Shown: piece after piece, positions 1 through 8,316 of the stretch | Layout of the letters: every line of letters starts with the position of its first letter | How positions within the stretch are numbered: position 1 is the first letter of the stretch | Assembly (NCBI RefSeq): GCF_047501465.1 | Contig: NZ_JAZDRL010000002.1 | Span: 620,001 to 684,000 of the forward strand | Source of the DNA: Pseudochelatococcus sp047501465 | GTDB lineage: Bacteria; Pseudomonadota; Alphaproteobacteria; Rhizobiales; Beijerinckiaceae | Direction: 5' to 3' | Length of the DNA: 64,000 nt | Position numbers and translations under genes: made by a program | The notes under the pieces: generated by a model | Database searches by the model: none | Told to the model about the DNA's origin: nothing | What the model saw: the letters and a program-made list of their open reading frames with translations, nothing else

Positions 1-1
1 T

Positions 2-355
2 CTGGCCGAGATCTGGCGCGGGTGCCTTGAGTCAGTGCCTCGCACACAGTGGGAAGCAGCCGAATGCCTTGCGCTGACGGATTGGCAGCGTATGCAGAAG
101 GTGATCCTGCCGCAGGCGATGCGTATTGCGACGGCACCCACGGTTGGCTTCCTCGTCCAGATCATCAAAAACACTTCGCTGGCGTCGGTGGTTGGGTTTG
201 TTGAGCTCGCGCAGGCGGGCAAGATCATCAATAACTCCATCTTTGAACCCTTCACCATCTTTGTCGTGGTGGCCTGCTTCTACTTCGCTATCTGCTATCC
301 GCTTTCCTTGTGGAGCCGTAGCCTTGAAAGGAAACTCAATGTCGGCCGTCGTTAG
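2..355 (+). CDS. Amino-acid-type ABC transporter permease (5' partial)
   Basis: This is the C-terminal part of an inner-membrane permease of the polar amino acid/opine ABC family; the gene begins before the window. The frame is open from base 2 and contains the EAA-type coupling loop (E-x-A-x-x-L-x-L-T-x-W-x-R-M, then V-I-L-P-Q-A), which docks on the ATPase. Two hydrophobic stretches follow, one around VGFLVQIIKNTSLASVVG and one around FTIFVVVACFYFAICYP, the last membrane helices. The stop lies 17 bases inside the next gene, so the two are probably translationally coupled. The family is clear. The substrate is not: the downstream sugar-acid genes hint at an acidic sugar derivative, but that is inference. 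Confidence 0.9.
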   Translation: MAEIWRGCLESVPRTQWEAAECLALTDWQRMQKVILPQAMRIATAPTVGFLVQIIKNTSLASVVGFVELAQAGKIINNSIFEPFTIFVVVACFYFAICYPLSLWSRSLERKLNVGRR

Positions 356-1067
356 TCTTTCCAACGTGCACAAACGCTTCGGAACGCTGTCGGTGCTCAA
401 TGGCGTGAGTTTCGATGTCGCTGCGGGTGAAGTGGTTGCCGTCATTGGCGCCTCCGGCTCGGGCAAATCGACCGCGCTGCGCTGCATTGATGCGTTAGAG
501 ACCATTGATAGCGGTGAGATCCGCGTGTGTGGTTTTGATGTGCACGATCCGGCACTGGAGAAGCGTGCCTTGCGGCGTGAGGTTGGTATCGTATTCCAGA
601 GCTATAATCTGTTCCCGCATCTCACGGTGGCGCAGAACATCATGCTGGCGCCAACCTGCGTGAAAAAGACCCCCAAGGCAGAAGCCCGCAAATTGGCGGA
701 GCAGGTGCTGAAGCAGGTGGGACTTGCTGAAAAGGCGGATAACTATCCCGAACAGCTTTCGGGCGGCCAGCAGCAGCGTGTGGCGATTGCCCGCTCGCTG
801 GCGATGCAGCCCAAGCTTATGCTGTTCGATGAAGTAACCTCGGCGCTCGACCCGCAGCTGACGGGTGAGGTGCTGCGCGTGATGGAGGATCTGGCGAAAG
901 CCGGCATGAGCATGATCCTCGTGACCCATGAGATGGCCTTTGCCCGCAAAGTCGCGAGCAAGATCGTTTTCATGAACAAGGGCAAGGTATGGGAAATTGG
1001 CCCCGCCGCCATGCTCGATAACCCGCAGACCCAGGAATTGAAAGACTTCCTTGGCAGCGGCCTTTGA
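339..1067 (+). CDS. ABC transporter ATPase, polar amino acid type (GlnQ/HisP-like)
   Basis: Cytoplasmic ATPase of 242 residues that would power the permease encoded just upstream. Walker A GASGSGKST is at residues 37-45, the signature LSGGQ at 140-144, Walker B LMLFDE at 160-165, and the Q-loop in VFQSYNLFPHLT near 86-97. An H-loop follows in the ILVTHEM stretch. The ATG at 339 is chosen because the domain begins there; a longer reading of this frame would run through the permease gene and lacks family similarity. The length fits the GlnQ/HisP group. It lies between the permease and the binding protein, the usual layout of a PAAT transporter. Confidence 0.95.
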   Translation: MSAVVSLSNVHKRFGTLSVLNGVSFDVAAGEVVAVIGASGSGKSTALRCIDALETIDSGEIRVCGFDVHDPALEKRALRREVGIVFQSYNLFPHLTVAQNIMLAPTCVKKTPKAEARKLAEQVLKQVGLAEKADNYPEQLSGGQQQRVAIARSLAMQPKLMLFDEVTSALDPQLTGEVLRVMEDLAKAGMSMILVTHEMAFARKVASKIVFMNKGKVWEIGPAAMLDNPQTQELKDFLGSGL

Positions 1068-1103
1068 TGTTTGCAGCAAGAAGAGTTCTAACGGGAGGCA
1101 CAC

Positions 1104-1895
1104 ATGAAGCGTAGACATTTTATCCTAGCATCCATGACCGCCGCACTCATGATCGGCATGCCACTGGCAGCATCTGCTGATACGCTTGATACCATTAAGG
1201 CCCGCGGCAAACTGCTTGCTGCAATTGATCTGGGCTCGCCCCCCTTCGGCATGACGGATGATAAGCTGCAACCTGTTGGATCAGAAGTGGAAAGCGCCAA
1301 GCTTCTGGCAGATTATCTGGGTGTGCCGCTGGAAATCGTGCAGGTAACAAGTCCTAACCGCATTCCCTTCCTGCTGACGGGCAAGGCAGATGTGGTCATT
1401 GCCTCGCTATCGATCAGTGATGAGCGCAAGAAGGTGATTGATTTTGCCGATCCGCATGGTGTGATCCAGGTCATTGTTGCCGCACCCAAGGGCACAGAGA
1501 TCAAGACCATTGAGGATCTTACGGGCAAGGAAGTCGCTACTACACGCGGCACTACTAACGATAACGAAGCAACCAAGCAGCTGACGAAATCCACCATCAC
1601 CCGGTACGATGATGATGCAACGCTCGTGACGGCGCTGGTTTCGGGGCAGGCTGGTATCATGGCTTCCGCACCGCAGATCATGAATGCCGCGAACGAACGC
1701 CGCAAGAATGATCCACTCGAAACCAAGATCGTATTGAAGACCAATCCTTATGCCGTTGGTGTGCGTAAGGAAGACACGGCGTTGAAAGAGGCCATCAACA
1801 AATGGGTGGCACAGGATCTCAAGAATGGAAAACTGAACGAGATCTACAAGAAATACAACAACGTTGAGCTGCCAGCTGAAATGCCCAAGGGCTGA
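1104..1895 (+). CDS. Periplasmic substrate-binding protein, SBP_bac_3 family
   Basis: Periplasmic receptor of 263 residues for the ABC transporter encoded immediately upstream. A Sec signal peptide covers about residues 1-25 (basic MKRRHF, a hydrophobic core, cleavage after ASA). The mature protein begins DTLDTIKARGKLL, the usual opening of the family, and has the G-S-P-P-F-G and D-L-T-G-K-x-V-A-x-x-x-G-T-x-x motifs of the two-lobe fold. A strong GGGAGG ribosome site precedes the ATG. Ligand cannot be told from sequence; the nearby sugar-acid enzymes make a non-amino-acid ligand possible. Confidence 0.93.
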   Translation: MKRRHFILASMTAALMIGMPLAASADTLDTIKARGKLLAAIDLGSPPFGMTDDKLQPVGSEVESAKLLADYLGVPLEIVQVTSPNRIPFLLTGKADVVIASLSISDERKKVIDFADPHGVIQVIVAAPKGTEIKTIEDLTGKEVATTRGTTNDNEATKQLTKSTITRYDDDATLVTALVSGQAGIMASAPQIMNAANERRKNDPLETKIVLKTNPYAVGVRKEDTALKEAINKWVAQDLKNGKLNEIYKKYNNVELPAEMPKG

Positions 1896-1923
1896 TCGCT
1901 GACGTGACGAACGATTAGGTTTT

Positions 1924-1949
1924 GGGCGGATCGGCCTCCTGGTCCGCCC
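1924..1949 (+). terminator. Hairpin between binding protein and dehydrogenase genes
   Basis: A perfect 7-bp stem, GGGCGGA pairing with TCCGCCC, encloses 12 bases. No U-tract follows, so it is more likely an attenuating or mRNA-stabilising hairpin than a full terminator. Such a structure 3' of a binding-protein gene would fit unequal expression within an operon. Confidence 0.4.
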
Positions 1950-1968
1950 TGCAATCAGGACAAGCACC

Positions 1969-2979
1969 ATGCGCGCACTCATTTGCGAAGAACCCGGACG
2001 CCTCGCCATCATTTCCCGTCCGCCGCCGGTGCGTGCGCCAAACGAGGTGCTGGTACGCATCCGGCGCGTTGGCATTTGCGGAACGGATTTCCATATCTTC
2101 AAGGGTCAGCATCCGTTCCTTGAGTATCCGCGTGTAATGGGTCACGAGTTATCCGGCACAGTTGAAGAAGCACCAGTAGGCAGCCGCCTGCAGGTGGGGG
2201 AGGCCGTTTATATTGTGCCGTACCTGTCCTGCGGGCAGTGCCATGCATGCCGCAAGGGTTTGAACAACGCTTGCAGCAATATCAAGGTGCTCGGCGTGCA
2301 TTGCGACGGTGGCATGACGGAATATCTGAGCGTGCCAGAGAACAATGTCGTGTCCACGGGCGCGATCTCGCTTGATGATGCGGCAATGATTGAATTTCTC
2401 GCGATTGGTGCACATGGCGTCAAGCGCGGTGGTGTTTCGGCGAGCGATCGTGTGTTGGTTGTTGGCTCCGGGCCGATTGGCATGTCTGCGATTATCTTTG
2501 CCAAGGCGCGCGGCGCCAATGTCACGGTGATGGATGTGCGCGAAGACCGGCTCGGCTTCACCGTCGATGCGCTGGGCGCTGATACTGCGCTCGTGGCCTC
2601 CAACGATGTGCAAGCGCAAGCGCAGGCTTTGACGGGCGGTGATTTCTTTGATGTCGTGATCGACGCTACCGGCAATGCAGCTGCGATGCAGCGTGGGTTT
2701 GGCTTCCTTGCGCACGGCGGGCGATATGTGCTGCTCAGCGTGGTGCGGGATGACATTACGTTTTCCGACCCCGAATTCCACAAACGCGAGGCGACGCTGT
2801 TTGCCAGCCGCAATGCGCAGGTTGATGATTTCGCTGAAGTCGTGCGCCAGATCGAAGCGGGCAAGGTACCCACCCGGGCACTGAATACGCATACGGGCAA
2901 ACTGGATGACGGCGTATCGCTTTTTGCGGACTGGATCCGTCCGGAAGCGGGCGTCATCAAGGCCATTCTGGAGGTATGA
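1969..2979 (+). CDS. Zinc-dependent alcohol dehydrogenase (LgoD/sorbitol dehydrogenase-like)
   Basis: Medium-chain dehydrogenase of 336 residues, expected to oxidise a hydroxyl of a sugar or aldonate with NAD(P). Catalytic zinc ligands are Cys37 (GICGTD) and the GHE motif at 58-60. The structural zinc site is Cys88, Cys91, Cys94 and Cys102. The Rossmann motif VVGSGPIG lies near residue 165. It is followed four bases later by a UxaA-type dehydratase, a pairing also known for L-galactonate use (LgoD), but the tagaturonate reductase needed for that route is absent here. The substrate is therefore open: L-galactonate, L-fuconate or another aldonate of the neighbouring pathway. Confidence 0.88.
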   Translation: MRALICEEPGRLAIISRPPPVRAPNEVLVRIRRVGICGTDFHIFKGQHPFLEYPRVMGHELSGTVEEAPVGSRLQVGEAVYIVPYLSCGQCHACRKGLNNACSNIKVLGVHCDGGMTEYLSVPENNVVSTGAISLDDAAMIEFLAIGAHGVKRGGVSASDRVLVVGSGPIGMSAIIFAKARGANVTVMDVREDRLGFTVDALGADTALVASNDVQAQAQALTGGDFFDVVIDATGNAAAMQRGFGFLAHGGRYVLLSVVRDDITFSDPEFHKREATLFASRNAQVDDFAEVVRQIEAGKVPTRALNTHTGKLDDGVSLFADWIRPEAGVIKAILEV

Positions 2980-2982
2980 TTT

Positions 2983-4515
2983 ATGACTATGGCGGGTGCA
3001 TCGAAGCTTTTGAGACTTCATCCCAATGACAACGTGGTCATTGCGATTGCCGATTTGCTGAAGGACAGCGAAATCGAGCCTGGCATCGTTGCGCTCGCCC
3101 GTATTCCCCGTGGCCACAAGGTGGCAGTGCAGCCGATTGCTGATGGCGCGCCCATCCGCAAGTTCGGGCAGATTATCGGCTTCGCCAACGGCGATATTGC
3201 GCCCGGTGAATGGGTGCATGAGAAGAACGTCGTGATGAAGGACTTCGATCGCGACTATGCCTTTGCCGCAGAAGCCCATCCGCAGGAGCAATTGCGGCCC
3301 GATGAGCAGCCAGCGACCTTCATGGGTTTTCGTCGTCCCGATGGTCGGGTTGGTACGCGTAATTACATTGGCATCCTGTCCTCCGTGAACTGCTCCGCGA
3401 CGGTGGTGGATTATATCGCCGACGAGATCAACCGTTCAGGTGTGCTGGACGACTATCCCGAGATTGATGGCATCGTGCCGCTGACGCACGGCACCGGCTG
3501 TGCGATGGCCTCGAAGGGTGAGGGGTTTGATGTTCTCTCGCGCACGCAATGGGGCTATGCCAGCCACCCGAACTTTGCGGCAGTTCTGCTGATTGGGCTG
3601 GGCTGTGAAGTGTTTCAGATTCCGCGCTTCAAGCAGGAATATGGCATTGCTGAAGGTGAGCACTTCCAGTCATTCACGATTCAGGACAGCGGCGGCACGC
3701 GTAAGGCTATTGAGGCAGGTGTGGCGCGCATCAAAGAAATGCTGCCATTCGCGCGTGGTCAGCACCGCGAGATCATTCCGGCCTCAGAGCTGACACTTGC
3801 ACTGCAGTGCGGTGGTTCGGATGGTTATTCGGGCCTCACGGCAAACCCGGCGCTTGGTGCAGCGGTTGATATGCTGGTGCGGCAGGGCGGTACGGCTATT
3901 CTATCGGAAACGCCGGAAATCTACGGTGCAGAACATCTGTTGACCCGCCGCGCGGAAAGCGTTGAGGTGGGACAGAAGATCGTCGATCTGATCCATTGGT
4001 GGGAAGATTATGCGGCCCGCAATAGCGGTGAGCTGAACAACAATCCCTCGCCCGGCAACAAGGCTGGTGGTCTCACAACGATCCTTGAGAAGTCTCTGGG
4101 GGCGGTGGCAAAGGGTGGCACGTCGACGCTACGGGATGTCTATCGTTATGCTGAGCGCGTCACACGCAAGGGCTTTGTTTATATGGATACGCCCGGCTAC
4201 GATCCGGTTGCGGCAACGGGGCAGGTTGCGGGTGGAGCGAATATCCTGTGCTTCACCACCGGGCGCGGTTCGGCCTATGGCTGCAAGCCTGTGCCATCCA
4301 TCAAGCTCGCCACCAACAACGAGCTTTACCGCCGCATGCCGGACGACATGGACATCAACTGCGGCGACATCATCGATGGCGTTTCCATTGAAGAGAAGGG
4401 CCGGGAGATTTTCAACGTCATCCTGGACATCGCCTCCGGCACCCGCTCAAAATCCGAACTCCTGGGCTACGGCCGCAACGAATTTGTGCCGTGGCAAATA
4501 GGCGCCACCATGTGA
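2983..4515 (+). CDS. UxaA/GarD-family sugar-acid dehydratase (altronate dehydratase-like)
   Basis: Full-length two-domain dehydratase of 510 residues. Residues about 10-95 form a SAF domain (NDNVVIAIADL to KNVVMKDFD). The catalytic part begins at GFRRPDGRVGTRNYI and carries the family motifs VNCSATV, THGTGC, LGCE and GGSDGYSGLTANPA. Family members use iron or manganese to dehydrate hexonates to 2-keto-3-deoxy acids. ATGs at 2983 and 2989 are both possible. It is probably co-transcribed with the dehydrogenase upstream. Altronate is the textbook substrate, but without uxaB nearby the real substrate is uncertain. Confidence 0.88.
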   Translation: MTMAGASKLLRLHPNDNVVIAIADLLKDSEIEPGIVALARIPRGHKVAVQPIADGAPIRKFGQIIGFANGDIAPGEWVHEKNVVMKDFDRDYAFAAEAHPQEQLRPDEQPATFMGFRRPDGRVGTRNYIGILSSVNCSATVVDYIADEINRSGVLDDYPEIDGIVPLTHGTGCAMASKGEGFDVLSRTQWGYASHPNFAAVLLIGLGCEVFQIPRFKQEYGIAEGEHFQSFTIQDSGGTRKAIEAGVARIKEMLPFARGQHREIIPASELTLALQCGGSDGYSGLTANPALGAAVDMLVRQGGTAILSETPEIYGAEHLLTRRAESVEVGQKIVDLIHWWEDYAARNSGELNNNPSPGNKAGGLTTILEKSLGAVAKGGTSTLRDVYRYAERVTRKGFVYMDTPGYDPVAATGQVAGGANILCFTTGRGSAYGCKPVPSIKLATNNELYRRMPDDMDINCGDIIDGVSIEEKGREIFNVILDIASGTRSKSELLGYGRNEFVPWQIGATM

Positions 4516-4538
4516 GGATGCGCCGATCTTCACTCCAT

Positions 4539-5077
4539 GGTGGCCTGCAACTGGCACCTTTCTGCGCTTCCGCTGCTCATGGACAGAAGTCCACTGCGCT
4601 GCGGTTCTCGAAAGGCACCAGTTTCGACTCACCCTGAAGTGAAGCTCGACACATCCTTTGGTGCTTATGCTCCCAATGGTGTTAGGCCTGTAATTGGTGC
4701 TTTACTTCACCCCGCTTTCGCGGGTGATCATCACTGATGGAGTGTGCGCCTGTGAGTGCCATTGCTACGCGCATTTCCTTTTCAAAAAGATCAAGCAGGT
4801 TGGCAACGGTGGCCTGCAACTGGCACCTTTCTGCGTTTCCAGCTGCTCATGGACAGAAGTCCACTGCGCTGTGGTTCTCGAAAGGCACCAGTTTCGACTC
4901 CCCCTGAAGTGAAGCTCGACACACCCTTTGGTGCTTATGCTCCCAATGGTGTTAGGCCTGTAATTGGTGCTTTACTTCACCAGGCTTTCGCGGGTGATCT
5001 CACTGATGGAACGTGTGCCTGTGAGTGCCATTGCTACGCGCATTTCCTTTTCGAAAAGATCAAGCAGGTTGGCAACG
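4539..5077. repeat. Tandem direct duplication, two diverged copies of about 269-270 bp
   Basis: Copy 1 (about 4539-4808) and copy 2 (about 4808-5077) match over nearly their whole length. The offset is 269-270 because each copy has a single-base indel relative to the other, and about ten substitutions separate them. Copy 2 contains the intact 3' end of lldD and its downstream DNA; copy 1 contains a dead copy of the same 3' end. This fills the convergent space between the two catabolic operons. Confidence 0.9.
4702..4808 (-). pseudogene. Duplicated 3' fragment of the L-lactate dehydrogenase gene
   Basis: Within repeat copy 1, the minus strand carries the last roughly 35 codons of lldD, including the stretch for LLDLFEKEMRVAMALTG and the terminal VK-stop. 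An extra base in the segment for the ISEIT codons breaks the frame and there is no upstream coding part. It is a by-product of the tandem duplication and cannot encode an enzyme. Confidence 0.8.
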
Positions 5078-6105
5078 CCTGCCCCACCGGCTGCTGCCAA
5101 TGCATAGACAAAGGCACGACCAATCAGCACGCCCTTTGCGCCAAGCGCCAGCATGCGCACCACATCAAGACCCGAGCGAATTCCGGAATCCACCATAAGA
5201 GTGAGTTGATCTCCAACCGCATCGGCAATCTCAGGTAAGGCGCGGGTTGTTGAGAGAACGCCGTCCAGCTGGCGTCCGCCGTGGTTGGAAACAACAATAC
5301 CGTCCGCACCAAAGCTCACAGCATCGCGGGCGTCTTCGGTATCAAGAATGCCCTTGATAATGATATTGCCTTTCCAGACATCGCGGATCCACTCAATATC
5401 CTTCCAGCTGATGGATGGATCGAAGTTTGAGGCAATCCAGCCAATGTAATCTGCAAGGCCAATTGGCTTGCCAAGATACGTGGTGACGTTGCCAAGATCA
5501 TGCGGGCGGCCGAACAGGCCAACATCAAAGGCCCATCGTGGATGCGTCATAGCCTGTAAAAGCCGCCGTGCGGGGCCATAATGGCCGGACATGCCCGAAT
5601 GCGCATCGCGATAACGCGCACCCGGTACGGGCAGATCGACGGTGAAAACGAGGTTCTTCACGCCCGCCGCCTGCGCCCGCTCCAGCGCATTGCGCATAAA
5701 GCCGCGGTCTCTCAGCACATAGAGCTGGAACCATATTGGTGCATCAACCTGCGATGCGACCTCCTCTATAGGGCACACCGACATTGTGGAGAGAGCGAGT
5801 GTGATGCCTTTGGCGGTTGCAGCCTTTGCAGCCTGCACTTCACCACGGCGGGCGTACATGCCGGTGAGGCCCACAGGGGCAAGCACCACCGGCATGGAGA
5901 GCTTCTGGCCAAAAATCTCGGTCGAGGTATCAATATCCGCAACATTACGCAAAATCCGCTGACGCAGTGCCAGCTCTGCCAGATCGTCGACATTGCGGCG
6001 CATCGTGTATTCCGCATACGCTCCACCATCAATGTAGTGGAACAGGAATGGTGGCAGGCGACGGCGTGCGGCTTCGCGGTAGTCGGTTGATGCGGATATG
6101 ATCAT
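4972..6105 (-). CDS. lldD: FMN-dependent L-lactate dehydrogenase (quinone-linked)
   Basis: Flavoenzyme of 377 residues that oxidises L-lactate to pyruvate and passes electrons to the respiratory quinone pool, normally at the inner membrane face. The active-site motif SNHGGRQLD is at residues 273-281, with catalytic His277 and substrate-binding Arg280. Earlier family elements are the N-terminal YREAARRRLPPFLFHYIDGGA and the FMN loop VLAPVGLTGMYARRGE. It starts 7 bases after the fuconate dehydratase gene, so it is the last gene of the fucose operon. There it would remove the L-lactate released by the diketo-acid hydrolase. Glycolate or mandelate oxidase relatives are less likely given this context. 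Confidence 0.92.
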   Translation of the reverse strand: MIISASTDYREAARRRLPPFLFHYIDGGAYAEYTMRRNVDDLAELALRQRILRNVADIDTSTEIFGQKLSMPVVLAPVGLTGMYARRGEVQAAKAATAKGITLALSTMSVCPIEEVASQVDAPIWFQLYVLRDRGFMRNALERAQAAGVKNLVFTVDLPVPGARYRDAHSGMSGHYGPARRLLQAMTHPRWAFDVGLFGRPHDLGNVTTYLGKPIGLADYIGWIASNFDPSISWKDIEWIRDVWKGNIIIKGILDTEDARDAVSFGADGIVVSNHGGRQLDGVLSTTRALPEIADAVGDQLTLMVDSGIRSGLDVVRMLALGAKGVLIGRAFVYALAAAGGAGVANLLDLFEKEMRVAMALTGTRSISEITRESLVK

Positions 6106-6112
6106 TTTGGGG

Positions 6113-7399
6113 TCACGCGCTTTTTGGTTGAAATACTTGCGCTTCGATTGAAGCAGGCTTCATCTCAATAGAAAAGCCCGGCAATGACGGTGGCATGTAA
6201 GCAGCGTTCTTGATCACGCATGGATCAAGGAAATGCTCGTGCAGATGATCGACATATTCAATCACGCGCCCCTCCTTCGTGCCGGAAACGGCGATGTAAT
6301 CGATCATCGACAAGTGTTGCACATACTCACACAAGCCCACACCGCCCGCATGCGGCCACACGGCCTTGTCGTACTTCGCAGCAATCAGCAGCACGGCCAG
6401 CACTTCGTTCAGGCCACCCATGCGGCAGCTGTCGATCTGGACAACGTCGATAGCGCCTTCGGCAATGAACTGCTTGAACATAATGCGGTTCTGGCACATT
6501 TCGCCAGTCGCGACCTGGACTGGCGCAATGGCTTCGCGGATCTTGCGGTGGCCCGCAATGTCGTCGGGGCTGGTTGGCTCTTCGATGAACAGCGGGTTGC
6601 AGAACGCTAGCTGCTTCATCCATGCAATGGCCTGATCAACCTCCCAGACCTGATTGGCATCGATCATCAGAAACCGATCCGGCCCGATCACCTCACGCGC
6701 AATGGTAAGGCGGCGGATGTCGTCCTCAAGGTCGCGCCCGACCTTCAGTTTGATATGGTTGAAGCCGCTATCGACGGCCTCTTGCGCAAGACGGCGCAGC
6801 TTCTCATCGGAATAGCCCAGCCAGCCCGCAGAGGTGGTGTAGCAGGGGTAACCCTCTTTTTCGAGCAGGGCGATGCGCTCAGCCTTGCCGCTCTCAGCCT
6901 TGCGGAGAATGGCGAGCGCTTCATCGCGGGTGAGCACGTCGGTGATATAGCGGTAGTCGACGATGTCGGCGATGGCCTCGGGCGTCATCGTGGAGACGAA
7001 CTTCCACACCGGCATCCCGGCTTGCTTCGCCAACAGATCCCATACAGCGTTTACGACCGCGCCGGTGGCGAGGTGGATCGCGCCCTTTTCCGGCCCAATC
7101 CAGCGCAACTGGCTATCGCTGGTGAGATGGCGCCAGAATTTGCCGGGATTTTCAAGTACCTTGGCAAGGTCGGTGCCGACAATCAAGTGTCGCATCGCTT
7201 CAATCGCGAGACAGCAGATCTCGTTGCCGCGTCCAATCGTGAAGGTGAGGCCGTGGCCTTTCAGCGCTGCATCATCTGTTTCCAGAATGACATAGGCGGC
7301 GGAGTAATCCGGATCCGGGTTCATGGCATCAGAACCATCAAGGCCCGCAGAGGTTGGAAAACGCAGGTCAAAGACCCTGAGATTGGTGATGGTTGTCAT
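6113..7399 (-). CDS. L-fuconate dehydratase (enolase superfamily)
   Basis: Enzyme of 428 residues that removes water from L-fuconate to give 2-keto-3-deoxy-L-fuconate. It aligns closely, by eye, with known bacterial and human ENOSF1 fuconate dehydratases: DVRFPTS-like opening, DPDYSAAYV, LRWIGPEKG, AVWDL and VDHLHEHF. Catalytic Lys217 and Lys219 (KLK), metal ligands Asp247, Glu274 and Glu300, and general acid/base His350 in PHAGGVGLCE are all in place. Ribosome site GGAG precedes the ATG at 7399. It lies between the diketo-acid hydrolase and lactate dehydrogenase genes. The length and motifs leave little doubt about function. Confidence 0.94.
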   Translation of the reverse strand: MTTITNLRVFDLRFPTSAGLDGSDAMNPDPDYSAAYVILETDDAALKGHGLTFTIGRGNEICCLAIEAMRHLIVGTDLAKVLENPGKFWRHLTSDSQLRWIGPEKGAIHLATGAVVNAVWDLLAKQAGMPVWKFVSTMTPEAIADIVDYRYITDVLTRDEALAILRKAESGKAERIALLEKEGYPCYTTSAGWLGYSDEKLRRLAQEAVDSGFNHIKLKVGRDLEDDIRRLTIAREVIGPDRFLMIDANQVWEVDQAIAWMKQLAFCNPLFIEEPTSPDDIAGHRKIREAIAPVQVATGEMCQNRIMFKQFIAEGAIDVVQIDSCRMGGLNEVLAVLLIAAKYDKAVWPHAGGVGLCEYVQHLSMIDYIAVSGTKEGRVIEYVDHLHEHFLDPCVIKNAAYMPPSLPGFSIEMKPASIEAQVFQPKSA

Positions 7400-7435
7400 G
7401 CGAATTACTCCGGAACCGGATTACGTAAAGTATGA

Positions 7436-8281
7436 TCAATCGTCGTTGCGAACGTTTTGCCTTTGCTCGCCGAGCCCTTCAACGCCCAGCTCAACAACGT
7501 CACCCGCCTTGAGGAAACGTGGCGGCTTCAAGCCAAGCCCAACGCCCGGAGGTGTGCCCGTGGAGATGATGTCGCCGGGGTGCAGGGACATGAACTGGGA
7601 CAGGTACGAAACCAGATATTTCACGCCATAAACCATGGTGTTTGTGGAGCCGTTCTGCAGGGTCTCGCCGTTGACCTTCAGCCACAGGCGCAGGTTCTGC
7701 GGATCGGCAACCTCGTCCTTGGTCACCAGCCACGGGCCGGTAGGGCCGAAGGTGTCGCAAGATTTTCCCTTGGTCCACTGGCCGCTGCGCTCGATCTGGA
7801 ATTCACGCTCAGAGACGTCATGCAGAGTTACATAGCCGGCAACATAATCCAGTGCATCATCTTCAGAGATATATTTAGCCGTCTTACCGATAACGACGCC
7901 GAGTTCCACTTCCCAGTCGGTCTTGGTTGAACCGCGTGGGATCAGGAGGTCGTCGTTTGGACCGACAATAGCGGATGAAGCCTTCATGAAGATGATCGGC
8001 TCTGGCGGCACGGTGGCGCCGGTTTCGGCTGCGTGATCGGAGTAGTTGAGGCCGATGCAGATGTACTTGCCCGTACCCGTAACGCATGGTCCAAGACGCG
8101 GAGAGCCTGACACGAGCGGGAGCGTTTCAGGATCGATCGTGCCAAGCTTCGCCAGCGATGCGGGGTTGAGCACGGCGCCTGCAACATCGTCAATCACACC
8201 GGACAGATCGCGGATGTTACCATTCTGATCAAGCATGCCAGGCTTCTCGGCACCCACAGGGCCATAACGCAAAAGCTTCAT
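7436..8281 (-). CDS. Fumarylacetoacetate-hydrolase family: 2,4-diketo-3-deoxy-L-fuconate hydrolase
   Basis: FAH-fold hydrolase of 281 residues, expected to cleave 2,4-diketo-3-deoxy-L-fuconate into pyruvate and L-lactate. Family features seen are GKYICIGLNYSDHAAETG, EPIIFMKA, the D-W-E-V-E-L-G-V-V-I-G metal-site motif, the GRSGQWTKGKSCDTFGPTGPW stretch read as R-S-G-Q-W-T-K-G-K, and GDIISTGTPPGVG. The metal acid triad would be the E in DWEVELG plus nearby E and D. SD GGAG lies before the ATG at 8281. Operon context (SDR upstream, dehydratase downstream) supports the fucose assignment over the closely related rhamnose enzyme. Confidence 0.88.
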   Translation of the reverse strand: MKLLRYGPVGAEKPGMLDQNGNIRDLSGVIDDVAGAVLNPASLAKLGTIDPETLPLVSGSPRLGPCVTGTGKYICIGLNYSDHAAETGATVPPEPIIFMKASSAIVGPNDDLLIPRGSTKTDWEVELGVVIGKTAKYISEDDALDYVAGYVTLHDVSEREFQIERSGQWTKGKSCDTFGPTGPWLVTKDEVADPQNLRLWLKVNGETLQNGSTNTMVYGVKYLVSYLSQFMSLHPGDIISTGTPPGVGLGLKPPRFLKAGDVVELGVEGLGEQRQNVRNDD

Positions 8282-8316
8282 GTGTGTCTCCTTAGATGAT
8301 GCAATAATGCAGCCGG

